Shown: positions 28,904-37,407 of the stretch, one piece after another
Numbering within the stretch: the stretch's first letter is position 1
Layout of the letters: each line of letters opens with the position of its first letter
NCBI RefSeq assembly: GCF_029767755.1
Contig: NZ_JARUQS010000002.1
Coordinates: forward strand, 808 to 64,807
Reading direction: 5' to 3'
From: Thiomicrorhabdus sp. zzn3
Lineage (GTDB): Bacteria > Pseudomonadota > Gammaproteobacteria > Thiomicrospirales > Thiomicrospiraceae
Length of the DNA stretch: 64,000 nucleotides
The notes under the pieces: generated by a model
Told to the model about the DNA's origin: nothing
Seen by the model: only the letters and a program-made list of their open reading frames with translations
The model's database searches: none
Translations under genes and position numbers: made by a program

Positions 28904-29971
28904 ATGAACCGATGTCGCTCAACGCTCAATATGCCTAACCGATGCCGCCGCCACTCGCTCGTTTCTGCGCTCGCATTGAGTGTCCTTTTGGGGTTAAGCG
29001 GCTGCGCCAGCCCACTCAAAACCGGGGAGACTTCAGACCCGGCACCAACCTCCCAAGCTCAAGCGCCTACGCTGACGACGCTGTATGACAGCATTCTTAT
29101 CGATACTCATCGTAAAACGCCCATCTCACTGCCCGATCTGGTAAAAGCTCTAAAAGACAGCGATGTCATCTTTATCGGTGAGTTTCACGGCAACCACGCC
29201 TCTCATTTTCTGCAAGCTCAGCTGCAAGCGCGGCTATTCCAACAAAACCCCAAACAGATTCTTTCCATGGAACAGTTTGAGCGCGATCAGCAGACCATTC
29301 TCAACCGTTATCTCGATAACGAAATCGGCGAAGCTCACCTCATTAATGAGGCACCGGCCTGGGAAAATTATGCCGCTTCCTACCGCCCCTTGGTGGAATT
29401 TGCCAAACAGCACTGGCTTCCTGTCGTCGCCGCCAATGCCCCGGTGAGCATTGTGCGCTGCATTGGCCGCCAGGGCGAAGCTTATTTAGCCAAGTTGGAT
29501 GCCACGGAGCGCCGCTCCATTGCAGACCGACCTTTTGCGGACATTCCCGGCTACCAAGAAACTTACCAGGCCTGGTTAAGCGGCGCGCGTCACCTTTCCG
29601 GCAACCGGATGCATAACAGTTTTTTGGCGCAGTTGAGCCGTGACAACACCATGGCGGAAAGCATCGCCAGGGCCTTGGCAGATCACCCGGATCACCAAGT
29701 CATTCATCTTAATGGCGCCTTTCACAGTGATTACGGTTTGGGAACGGTGGCTGCGCTGAAACGCTTGCGTCCCGACTTAAACATTACCGTGATCAGTCCG
29801 ATCGCGGTTGACAATCCTCAACAACCGAATTACCCGCAGATAGAGTTAAACAAAGGGGATTACCTTTATCTGATTCAGCCACAACCGGAAAAATACCGTT
29901 CGGTGCCATACCGACAAAAAGTCATGACACGCCTGTTTAAACAGGCCAAAGAAAAACCCTGTAAAGAGTAA
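28904..29971 (+). CDS. ChaN-family lipoprotein
   Basis: Putative iron/haem-related lipoprotein. It has 355 residues from the ATG at 28904, or nine fewer from 28931; neither has a convincing ribosome-binding site. A lipoprotein signal ends in LSGC near residue 33. The family motif FIGEFHGNHASH lies near residue 87, followed by MEQFERDQQ, HLNGAFHSDYGLG and a proline-rich C-terminus. Known relatives (ChaN, PhuW-like) are outer-membrane lipoproteins that bind haem or are iron regulated. A CAGGCCTG copy lies at 29577-29584. Confidence 0.8.
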   Translation: MNRCRSTLNMPNRCRRHSLVSALALSVLLGLSGCASPLKTGETSDPAPTSQAQAPTLTTLYDSILIDTHRKTPISLPDLVKALKDSDVIFIGEFHGNHASHFLQAQLQARLFQQNPKQILSMEQFERDQQTILNRYLDNEIGEAHLINEAPAWENYAASYRPLVEFAKQHWLPVVAANAPVSIVRCIGRQGEAYLAKLDATERRSIADRPFADIPGYQETYQAWLSGARHLSGNRMHNSFLAQLSRDNTMAESIARALADHPDHQVIHLNGAFHSDYGLGTVAALKRLRPDLNITVISPIAVDNPQQPNYPQIELNKGDYLYLIQPQPEKYRSVPYRQKVMTRLFKQAKEKPCKE

Positions 29972-30040
29972 ATATTCAACCTATTTTAAACATGGCCGTT
30001 AAGCTAAACAGAAACAGAGGCCGAACGGCTCAGTTATTGC

Positions 30041-30060
30041 TTGCATATCGTAGTATGCAA
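30041..30060. promoter_or_regulatory. Inverted repeat before the MotA-like gene
   Basis: TTGCATA and TATGCAA form perfect 7-bp arms around a 6-nt spacer, 19 nt before the ATG at 30080. It could be an operator or a small RNA hairpin just upstream of the ribosome-binding site (GAGGAAA). Confidence 0.4.
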
Positions 30061-30079
30061 AATCACATTTGAGGAAACG

Positions 30080-30880
30080 ATGCGTATTTCTATGACCGCC
30101 CTGATGGGGTTCTTTCTCGGACTTGGCCTGTTTGCCTTGGCCGTTTACCTGAACACCGATAATTACTTGATGTTTTTCAGTCTTTCCAGCCTGCTTATGG
30201 TTTTGGGAGGGACGCTTGCCGCCGCCATGATCTCTTATGACGGCCGCAGTGTCTTGCAGGCGGTCAAAGAAATTGTGGCCACCCTGAGCTCCGCCAAAGT
30301 CGACTTACGCACCTTGTACGAGGACGTCGGCGTCCTGATTGACTGGTCGAAGATCGTGCGCCGGGAAAGCCTGAAAAAACTGGAGAATTCAGTCGCGCTC
30401 TCTTCCTACGATGACAAGAACTTTTTAGGTCAATCGTTCGTGTATCTGCTTTCCGGCTACCGCGGTGACAAACTGCGTTTGTTACTCAATCATACCCGCA
30501 ACTCAATTTACGAACGCAATATGATACCGTCAAAGGTCTTGATGACCATGGCTTCCGCCGCGCCCGCATTTGGCATGATCGGAACCCTGGTCGGGCTGAT
30601 TATTATGCTTAACAACATGAACGGCGACCCTTCTAAGATCGGTTCCGGACTTGCGGTGGCTTTATTAACGACGCTCTACGGCGTGCTCATGGCCCAGCTG
30701 ATTTTCAAACCGGCCGCCAGAAAAGTCGAACACAAGCAGGATCTGGAAGCCTATCGTAACCAGGTCCTTACCGAAGGCGTGGTCTTACTGTCCGAAGGGG
30801 TCGCGCCATCGCGTATTGAGGATTCCATGAACGCCTTCTTGGAACCCAACTTTCAATTTAAACGAGCCGAGCGCGGATAA
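30080..30880 (+). CDS. MotA-family ion-channel stator subunit
   Basis: Proton/sodium channel component of a flagellar-type stator, 266 residues. N-terminal helices at about 5-22 and 30-47, and a pair after residue 170 (including FGMIGTLVGLIIML), give the four-helix MotA layout. The APAFGMIGTLVG segment carries the conserved proline. The cytoplasmic loop lies between. I chose the ATG at 30080 with GAGGAAA upstream. The stop overlaps the MotB-like start by one base (TAATG). No other flagellar gene is nearby, so whether it drives a flagellum or another process is open. Confidence 0.85.
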   Translation: MRISMTALMGFFLGLGLFALAVYLNTDNYLMFFSLSSLLMVLGGTLAAAMISYDGRSVLQAVKEIVATLSSAKVDLRTLYEDVGVLIDWSKIVRRESLKKLENSVALSSYDDKNFLGQSFVYLLSGYRGDKLRLLLNHTRNSIYERNMIPSKVLMTMASAAPAFGMIGTLVGLIIMLNNMNGDPSKIGSGLAVALLTTLYGVLMAQLIFKPAARKVEHKQDLEAYRNQVLTEGVVLLSEGVAPSRIEDSMNAFLEPNFQFKRAERG

Positions 30881-31635
30881 TGGAAACCCATACAGATAAG
30901 GCCATGCAGCCGCCCACCTCGGAAGAGCTGGAGCGCTGGATGGAGCAAAAAACGCTCCGCCCGACGCCTCTGAATCCAGGCAAACGTCCCTCTGAAGAAA
31001 ACGGCGATGATTGGCTGGTGACCTATGCCGATGCGGTCACGATCATTCTCGCCTTTTTTGTCTTGATCTTTTCCGTGTCCGAGGTCCGGCAACAGCAGTT
31101 TGAATCCCTGCAAACCTCACTCGGACAGACGCTGCTGCATAAAAAAGAGGTTAAAAACCCGCTTAATGATTTGCAGCTTTCACTTTCAGGCATCTTGCAG
31201 GAACACCGCATTGATCCGCTACAGGCGGTTACGGTCACCGACCATGAACTGAAAATCGATCTGCCGGGCGAATTGTTGTTTAAAAGCGCCTCCACCGATT
31301 TGGAGGCCGAATCGGTGCGCTTGATTGAAGCGCTGGCACAAAAGATCAAACAGTTTCCATTACAGAACTACGCCATTGAAATCGAAGGCCATACGGACGA
31401 TGTGCCGATCAGCACACTGCGCTACCCCTCCAACTGGCAACTCTCTTCAGGGCGCGCCATTTCCGTTTTAAGCCTGTTCTTTAAGGCTGGAATCGACAGC
31501 GATCGTCTCAAAGCGGTGGGCTATGCCGACACCCGCCCGAAAGTGCCAAACCGTGATCTTAGAGGCCTGCCTATCGAAGCCAATCGCGCTCAAAACCGCC
31601 GGGTCGAGATCAAGGTCGCTAAGATTGCCCAGTAA
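30880..31635 (+). CDS. MotB-family stator subunit with OmpA peptidoglycan-binding domain
   Basis: Partner of the preceding MotA-like protein, 251 residues. One membrane helix at about 48-68 contains TYADAVTIILAFFVL, with Asp51 at the ion-carrying position of MotB (D32 in E. coli). A linker follows. The C-terminal OmpA-like domain (about 150-250) shows EIEGHTDDVPIS and NRAQNRRVEIKV, which bind peptidoglycan. Translation is coupled to motA by the one-base overlap. A CAGGCCTG copy follows at 31669. Confidence 0.88.
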   Translation: METHTDKAMQPPTSEELERWMEQKTLRPTPLNPGKRPSEENGDDWLVTYADAVTIILAFFVLIFSVSEVRQQQFESLQTSLGQTLLHKKEVKNPLNDLQLSLSGILQEHRIDPLQAVTVTDHELKIDLPGELLFKSASTDLEAESVRLIEALAQKIKQFPLQNYAIEIEGHTDDVPISTLRYPSNWQLSSGRAISVLSLFFKAGIDSDRLKAVGYADTRPKVPNRDLRGLPIEANRAQNRRVEIKVAKIAQ

Positions 31636-31706
31636 AAAGGGCTTGGTCACCTTTTCAAATAACGTGAACAGGCCTGGCTGCACAGGCCGATTTCTTCCCG
31701 AAAACA

Positions 31707-32666
31707 TCAAGGCAGGTAGAGATAGTAAAGTCCTGGTTCCAGCTGCAAAGCGTTTCCTAGCAACGGCGTATCAACAAGCGCTTGCGTCTGCCCGACTTCG
31801 ACCGACATATTAGGCGAATAGACCGACGCATTGGCATTACGGTTATAGCGATAGGTCACCACATTGCATTGCTTCTCTCCGGCAAGCTCACAGGCCTGCT
31901 GGGTGGCGTCAGAAAGGTACCCTAAAGAATCCACCAAACCGATCTCTTTAGCCGCCATCCCGGTGTAAATACGCGCGCTCTGCACCGCTTTCATCGTTTG
32001 ATTATCGAGTTGGCGGTGCTGTTGCACCAACTGATAAAAGCGCTGTGCCATTTCATCCACCAAATTTTGAAATAATTGGCGATCGCGCTCATTAGCCGGG
32101 CGGAAAGGAGACCCCATGTCCTTACTGACCCCCGTTTTATAGACATTCACGCCGACACCGATCTTTTCCATGGTACCGGAGAGATCGGCGGTCACCGAAA
32201 TGACTCCCACCGATCCGGTTACCGTACTCGGATGTGCCTGGATATGATCTGCGGCCATCGCCAGATAGTAGCCCCCGGATGCGGCCACATCCATCATCTG
32301 CACATAAAGCGTCTTGGCGCTGCGTTTTTTAAAGGCGAGCAGTTCATGGTAGAGAATATCACTGGCGGTGACGCCGCCACCGGGCGTGTTGAGCTTAAGC
32401 ACCACCGCTTTAATCTGCTCATCCTCTTCGGCTTTTTTCAACTGCATCAAGACTGAATCTAACAGGCTCGGTGCCTTGGAAAACAAGCCAGAATCCGGTT
32501 GATCATTGATCTTGCCGCGCACCTCAATCAACAGTACCTTGGCCTGAGCACCTGGCGTTTCCGACACCACCTGCTCTTTAAACGGCTTGCCGTAATCGGG
32601 ACCTAAATGAATATTCGCGCAGCCAGAAAACAGAAGCGCTGACACCAGTGCTAATAGCGGCTTCAT
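31707..32666 (-). CDS. Lipoprotein S49-family (SppA-like) peptidase
   Basis: Single-domain signal-peptide-peptidase-like serine protease, 319 residues from the ATG at 32666. It begins with a lipoprotein signal (LFSGC, Cys16). The Ser-Lys dyad is visible: Ser130 in DVAASGGYYLA and Lys182 in GVSKDMGSPF. The LNTPGGGV oxyanion block also fits. E. coli SppA is a double-domain membrane protein, so this short lipoprotein form is a distinct subtype. It lies 11 nt after the D-lactate dehydrogenase gene in a three-gene minus-strand operon. Confidence 0.85.
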   Translation of the reverse strand: MKPLLALVSALLFSGCANIHLGPDYGKPFKEQVVSETPGAQAKVLLIEVRGKINDQPDSGLFSKAPSLLDSVLMQLKKAEEDEQIKAVVLKLNTPGGGVTASDILYHELLAFKKRSAKTLYVQMMDVAASGGYYLAMAADHIQAHPSTVTGSVGVISVTADLSGTMEKIGVGVNVYKTGVSKDMGSPFRPANERDRQLFQNLVDEMAQRFYQLVQQHRQLDNQTMKAVQSARIYTGMAAKEIGLVDSLGYLSDATQQACELAGEKQCNVVTYRYNRNANASVYSPNMSVEVGQTQALVDTPLLGNALQLEPGLYYLYLP

Positions 32667-32677
32667 GGCGACCACTC

Positions 32678-33682
32678 TCACTTGGGTTCCTCCCCGATTT
32701 TGACCTCATTGACGAGCAGTTCACCGCCCATAAAGGCGCGGATATTTTCCGTGGTGGTTTCGGCAATGTGGCTCAAAGCTTCTTCGGTAAAGTAAGCCTG
32801 ATGGCCGGTCACCAGCACATTCGGGAAGGTCAGCAGACGCTCAAACTGGTCATCCTCAATGATCTCGCATGAGTGATCTTCAAAAAACAGCGTGCCCTCT
32901 TTTTCGTAGACATCCATCCCCAGATAACCGATCTGCTTGGACTTCAGCCCGTCAATCAACGCCTGAGTTTCCGCCAGCGCACCGCGGCCGGTATTGATCA
33001 GCATCACCCCTTTTTTCATCTTATCGATGGTCACCGCGTTGATCATATGCGTCGTTTCCGGAGTCAATGGACAGTGCAAGGAGATAATATGCGATTCACT
33101 CCAGATGGTATCCAGCTCCACCTGTTCCAGACCCAACTCTTTGCAGGTTTCACATTCGTATGGGTCATACACCAGAACCCGGCAGCCAAACGCCTTTAAA
33201 ATCTGACCGGCAATGCGCCCGATCTTACCGGCGCCGATAATCCCAACCGTCTTACCGTGCATATCAAACCCCAGCATGCCGTTTAGCGAAAAGTTGCCCT
33301 CACGGACCCGGTTGTAGGCGCGATAAAGTTTCCGGTTCAGTGCAAGCATCATCCCTATGGCATGTTCAGCCACGGCATAAGGAGAATAGGCGGGCACGTT
33401 CACTACCTGAATCCCCAACAAGCGTGCAGCCTTGAGATCCACATGGTTAACCCCCGCACAGCGCAGAGCAATCAGCTTGGTGCCTCCTTCAGCCAACTTT
33501 TCCAGTACCTTGAGGTCAAGGCGGTCATTAACAAACGCACTGACCACCTCGGCGCCTTCGGCATAGGCGATCGTATTCAAATCAAGCGGCACTTCCAGAT
33601 ACAGCGGATTCCATTCCGGTTCAAAGGTTCGGCACAACGCCTGACGGTCATAGATTTTAGTACTGTAAACCACCGTTTTCAT
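32678..33682 (-). CDS. ldhA: D-lactate dehydrogenase (2-hydroxyacid dehydrogenase)
   Basis: NAD-dependent 2-hydroxyacid dehydrogenase, 334 residues, close to E. coli LdhA (329). The cofactor fold has GIIGAGKIGRIAG near residue 150. The catalytic Arg is in LINTGRGAL, and the His is in TGHQAYFT near residue 296. The N-terminal substrate domain includes RCAGVNHVDL. The start codon overlaps the stop of the upstream diguanylate cyclase gene (ATGA), so expression is coupled. The reaction would reduce pyruvate to D-lactate, a fermentative step in a probable autotroph. Confidence 0.85.
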   Translation of the reverse strand: MKTVVYSTKIYDRQALCRTFEPEWNPLYLEVPLDLNTIAYAEGAEVVSAFVNDRLDLKVLEKLAEGGTKLIALRCAGVNHVDLKAARLLGIQVVNVPAYSPYAVAEHAIGMMLALNRKLYRAYNRVREGNFSLNGMLGFDMHGKTVGIIGAGKIGRIAGQILKAFGCRVLVYDPYECETCKELGLEQVELDTIWSESHIISLHCPLTPETTHMINAVTIDKMKKGVMLINTGRGALAETQALIDGLKSKQIGYLGMDVYEKEGTLFFEDHSCEIIEDDQFERLLTFPNVLVTGHQAYFTEEALSHIAETTTENIRAFMGGELLVNEVKIGEEPK

Positions 33683-34851
33683 ACATTTACCTGCTCTAGT
33701 AATTGGGGGGATGAAGAAGGTTCGGATTGGCTAATGACAACCTGGTTGCGTCCCAAATGTTTAGCCTGATACAACGCCTTGTCGGTCATGCTGTACAGCG
33801 TTCTAAAACTACGCAGTTGATTCAGCCGAATGAAATGGATTCCCATCGAGATGGTTAAATACGGTTTTGAAGCGTCCGGGGCGTGTTCAATCTTCAGGCT
33901 TGCTATCTCCTGAACCATCTGCGCAACCCATTGGGCACTTTCATGCGGGTTTTCCGAAAACAGCAAGCCGGCAAACTCTTCACCTCCAAGCCTAAACACC
34001 AAATCCTCACGTCGGCGAATGTAATTCCGCACGGTTTTGGCCACTTTCTTGAGGGCCTCGTCGCCTTTGTCATGACCAAAATAGTCGTTATAAAGTTTAA
34101 ACTGGTCAATATCCAGAATAAAAAAGACCAAATACAGCTCACTGTTTTTATATTCGGCCAACTTCTGCACCACCACTTTATTGAAGTAGTGGCGGTTATA
34201 GAGCTTGGTCAAGCCATCGGTAGTCGACAGTCTTTGCAATTCCTGCATATAGCGCTGTTCTTTATTGCGCTGCAGCTGAATCTGTTCATTTAAACGGCTG
34301 TGGGTCATATCCACCACCACCGCAATCATAGCCCCCCAAATCGAGGCGATTACCAAACGCACAAAACTGAGTTCGCTCCAGCTTTGTTGCCAATGGTCAA
34401 TGCCGTAATAAGCCAGAGAAAAGACTACCGCATAGAACACTAACAGATAACGCACTCCCACTTGCCAACCATTAAGCGCCACTATGACAAAAGGCACAAA
34501 CATCAACCACAGCAGGCCAAAATCCTGGTTTTGATTCAGGTGCATATACACCGGGAAAAACAGCAAGACGGCGATACTGGCGACATGTCCGGTGAGCACA
34601 CAGTTGCGCCGCTTGAACAGATCCAATAACAGCAACGCCGTGATCATCAACGCCACCAAATCGGCACTCAAAATCGCCATGTTGCCGGTATAAAAATAGT
34701 GGAACAGCACAAAACCGAACAAAACGGCCACCACAGTCGACAGCAGTATCTTGGATAAGAAAAGCCTTGATGCGCGGTGCAGGTCTTCACCCCTGGAATG
34801 TTGCGAGCGCAAACGTTCCATTTTGTTTTGAGGAGAGTTATTTTTCATCAA
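33679..34851 (-). CDS. Membrane diguanylate cyclase (GGDEF)
   Basis: Predicted c-di-GMP synthase of 390 residues. About six hydrophobic segments occupy residues 30-190, with no recognised sensor domain, then a linker helix and a GGDEF domain (about 215-375). The active site reads RLGGEEF and is preceded by RRED at the spacing of the RxxD product-inhibition site, so both catalysis and feedback are likely kept. It heads an operon with ldhA (4-nt overlap) and an S49 peptidase. An alternative start one codon later is possible. Confidence 0.88.
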   Translation of the reverse strand: MMKNNSPQNKMERLRSQHSRGEDLHRASRLFLSKILLSTVVAVLFGFVLFHYFYTGNMAILSADLVALMITALLLLDLFKRRNCVLTGHVASIAVLLFFPVYMHLNQNQDFGLLWLMFVPFVIVALNGWQVGVRYLLVFYAVVFSLAYYGIDHWQQSWSELSFVRLVIASIWGAMIAVVVDMTHSRLNEQIQLQRNKEQRYMQELQRLSTTDGLTKLYNRHYFNKVVVQKLAEYKNSELYLVFFILDIDQFKLYNDYFGHDKGDEALKKVAKTVRNYIRRREDLVFRLGGEEFAGLLFSENPHESAQWVAQMVQEIASLKIEHAPDASKPYLTISMGIHFIRLNQLRSFRTLYSMTDKALYQAKHLGRNQVVISQSEPSSSPQLLEQVNV

Positions 34852-34901
34852 TTACTCAGTTCCTTTTACTGAGAGTATACGCTTTGACAGCGGCCAAACA
34901 C

Positions 34902-34931
34902 AAAAAAAGCACTGAGATTCAGTGCTTTTTT
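34902..34931 (-). terminator. Terminator of the TRAP binding-protein gene
   Basis: GCACTGA and TCAGTGC form a 7-bp stem with a 3-nt loop, extended by A/T runs on both sides. Read on the minus strand it ends in seven T, right after the gene at 34957. Confidence 0.85.
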
Positions 34932-34956
34932 CTGGGTCAACACAACAGGCCAGACC

Positions 34957-36072
34957 TTACAGCTCGCGAGCCTGCAAATAGGCCTGCTCAGAGGCTTCTG
35001 TCCATTGCACCACTTGATCGCGGAACGCTTTTTGCGACGCCCACACGCGCCCGGACAGTTCATCCTGCTTGGCTTCCTCTTCCACCACTTGTTCCGACAG
35101 TGCTTTCAGTTCTTTAAGCACTTCATCCGGGAAGCGGCGCAATTCCACGCCATGTTCTTTAATCAAGGTTTGCAACGCCTGCTGATTACGCGCGGTATAT
35201 TCGGAAAGCATTTCCAGATTTGCCACCTTGATGGCATTGCGCACAATGCTTTGCAGATCGGCCGGCAATTCATTAAAGGCTTTTTCGTTAATCATGCACT
35301 CCATCGTCGTACCTGGCTCATGCCAACCCGGTGTGTAATAGTATTTAGTCGCTTTATACAAACCAAATGCCAGATCGTTATAAGGTCCAACCCACTCGGT
35401 CGCATCCAAGGCGCCAGACTGCAATGACGGGAAAATTTCCCCGCCCGGAAGCGTTACCGGTACACCGCCGGCACGTTTGAAGACTTCACCGCCCAGTCCC
35501 GGGATGCGCATTTTCAAACCTTCAAGATCTTTGAGGCTGTTGATCTCTTTATTAAACCAACCGCCCATCTGCGTACCGGAATTTCCCGCCGGGTTTGGAA
35601 TCAGGCCAAACGGCTTGTAAGCCTCTTCCCACAATTCCATGCCGCCGCCGTAGTACAGCCAGGCGTTCATTTCGTTGGCGGTCAGGCCAAACGGCACCGA
35701 CGAGAAAAACGCCGCCGATGGAATTTTGCCTTTCCAGTAGTAAGCTCCGGCATGCCCCAGTTGCGCATTACCACGGGAGACCGCATCAAACACTTCAAAC
35801 GCACCGACCAGTTCACCGGCACCATACACTTTGACTTTAATGCGCCCGCCGGACATTTCATTGATCAAACGCGCGACATTATTGGCTCCCGTTCCCAATC
35901 CCGGAAAATTCTTCGGCCAAGTGGTGACCATTTTCCATTCATAGGTTTTCTGCGGTTGTGCCGCAGCCGCTGGCTGGTTTTCGTCCTGCTGACCACATGC
36001 CGTCAAAGCGGTGGCCGCCGTTGCTCCGGCCACCGCCCCCAATAATTCTCTGCGTCCTAAACTCTGTTTCAT
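34957..36072 (-). CDS. TRAP transporter substrate-binding protein (DctP family), orphan
   Basis: Periplasmic solute-binding protein of 371 residues. The N-terminus carries a twin-arginine-like GRRELLG followed by a lipobox-like LTAC near residue 26, so it may be Tat-exported and lipid-anchored. DctP-type blocks include WKMVTTWPKNFPG, RIPGLGGEVFKRAGG with the substrate-binding Arg, and a Trp-rich ALDATEWVGPYND. Such proteins often bind 2-oxo acids or other carboxylates. No DctQ or DctM membrane subunit is beside it, so its transporter must be encoded elsewhere. Confidence 0.85.
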   Translation of the reverse strand: MKQSLGRRELLGAVAGATAATALTACGQQDENQPAAAAQPQKTYEWKMVTTWPKNFPGLGTGANNVARLINEMSGGRIKVKVYGAGELVGAFEVFDAVSRGNAQLGHAGAYYWKGKIPSAAFFSSVPFGLTANEMNAWLYYGGGMELWEEAYKPFGLIPNPAGNSGTQMGGWFNKEINSLKDLEGLKMRIPGLGGEVFKRAGGVPVTLPGGEIFPSLQSGALDATEWVGPYNDLAFGLYKATKYYYTPGWHEPGTTMECMINEKAFNELPADLQSIVRNAIKVANLEMLSEYTARNQQALQTLIKEHGVELRRFPDEVLKELKALSEQVVEEEAKQDELSGRVWASQKAFRDQVVQWTEASEQAYLQAREL

Positions 36073-36190
36073 GTTTTATGCTCTTTAAGTAAAAATATTG
36101 ACCACCATTTTATGCAAAAGCCTGCGTTCAATAAAATTTTTTTAGCTGGAGGGATTCTTGTGTTTTATGTCATCGCTTGCAAACAGACAT

Positions 36191-36224
36191 AAAAAAACCC
36201 GGTCAATCTCAAATTAACCGGGTT
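36191..36224 (-). terminator. Terminator of the DnaJ-like gene
   Basis: AACCCGGT (36196-36203) pairs with ACCGGGTT (36217-36224). On the minus strand the stem is followed by a run of seven T, 27 nt past the gene's stop. Confidence 0.85.
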
Positions 36225-36250
36225 ATTTTCGGCCTCAACGCAACTGCTCT

Positions 36251-37192
36251 TTAGTCCTCTAAAAGCTCGCGTGGATTAAATGCCATCTGTTGCGCCATCT
36301 GTTCGTAAAACGCTTTTTGTTCATCGGTCTCCGCCGGCGGCGTGTGAATTTGTACAATCACATACTGATGGCCCGGCTCTTTGCCTTGAGCGCCGCCTAA
36401 ACCCCGACCTTTAATGCGCAACTTGGCGCCGGATTGCGTGCCCGGAGCGATCGACAGCATGACTTTGCCTTTCAGGGTCGGCACCGCCACCTTGGCACCC
36501 AAAGCCGCCTCCCAAGGGGTCACCGGCAGATCCAGATACAGATCCTTTTCTTCCACACGGAAACGTGGATCTTTCTGCAGATTGATCTCAATGATCACAT
36601 CCCCATTCGGCCCACCGTTAAACCCGCTGAAGCCTTTGCCTTTGACCCGAATTTTCTGTCCCTGAATCACTCCGGCCGGAATACGCACCTTAATCGGTTT
36701 GGTATCATAGGAATAGCTTTGTGAACGCGGATCACCGGTCTGCACATTAATGGTTTTTTCGACCCCCTCAATCGCTTCTTGCAAGGTGACCATCACCGCA
36801 ACCTTCTGATCGTCCCCTTTTTGCGGACGCGCTTGCTGCTGACCGAATCCTCCACCAAAGCCGCCAAAATCGGCTCCTGCCTGACCGCCAAAGCCTTGGC
36901 CGCCGCCAAACATGGAACTGAAAATATCGGAAAAATCCGGCCCTTCGCCACCATAGCCGCCAAAACCGGAAGAGCGGTGATGCTCATAATCGGCGCCAAA
37001 TTGATCGTACATGGCGCGTTTTTGCGGATCGCTCAAGGTTTCATAAGCCTCACTGATCTCTTTAAACTTGGCTTCGTCTCCCGTCGGTTTATCCGGGTGA
37101 TACTTGGCCGCCAGCTTACGGTAGGCCTTTTTAATTTCCGCCTCGTCCGCGCCGCGACCGACCCCTAATAACGCGTAATAATCTTTGCTCAT
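36251..37192 (-). CDS. DnaJ-class co-chaperone (CbpA type)
   Basis: Hsp40 co-chaperone that stimulates DnaK, 313 residues. The J domain is N-terminal with HPD at 32-34. A glycine/phenylalanine-rich stretch follows (about 75-120). Two C-terminal substrate-binding beta-barrels and a dimerisation tail complete it. There is no zinc-finger (CxxCxGxG) repeat, which separates it from DnaJ proper and fits CbpA. It is a single gene, with its own terminator. Confidence 0.9.
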   Translation of the reverse strand: MSKDYYALLGVGRGADEAEIKKAYRKLAAKYHPDKPTGDEAKFKEISEAYETLSDPQKRAMYDQFGADYEHHRSSGFGGYGGEGPDFSDIFSSMFGGGQGFGGQAGADFGGFGGGFGQQQARPQKGDDQKVAVMVTLQEAIEGVEKTINVQTGDPRSQSYSYDTKPIKVRIPAGVIQGQKIRVKGKGFSGFNGGPNGDVIIEINLQKDPRFRVEEKDLYLDLPVTPWEAALGAKVAVPTLKGKVMLSIAPGTQSGAKLRIKGRGLGGAQGKEPGHQYVIVQIHTPPAETDEQKAFYEQMAQQMAFNPRELLED

Positions 37193-37303
37193 AACGCTTT
37201 AATAATCCTTTCAACTCACCTTTGGTTATAGTCACTTATTGTAATTCAAATAGGGACAGGCCTGGTCGATTTCAAGCCGCGTAGCAATTTATCAAACCCT
37301 CTG

Positions 37304-37342
37304 AAAACAAAAAGGCGCCAAGAGTTGTACTCTTCGCGCCTT
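37304..37342 (-). terminator. Terminator of the TonB-receptor gene
   Basis: AAGGCGC...AAGAG pairs with CTCTT...GCGCCTT with one C-C mismatch and a short loop. On the minus strand the T-rich TTTTTGTTTT follows. CAGGCCTG copies lie on both sides (37257 and 37362). Confidence 0.8.
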
Positions 37343-37407
37343 AACGTTTTTGCAAACTGAACAGGCCTGGTCAGAATTCGCCAAACCTGCATTCGAGCTC
37401 TCGCCGA

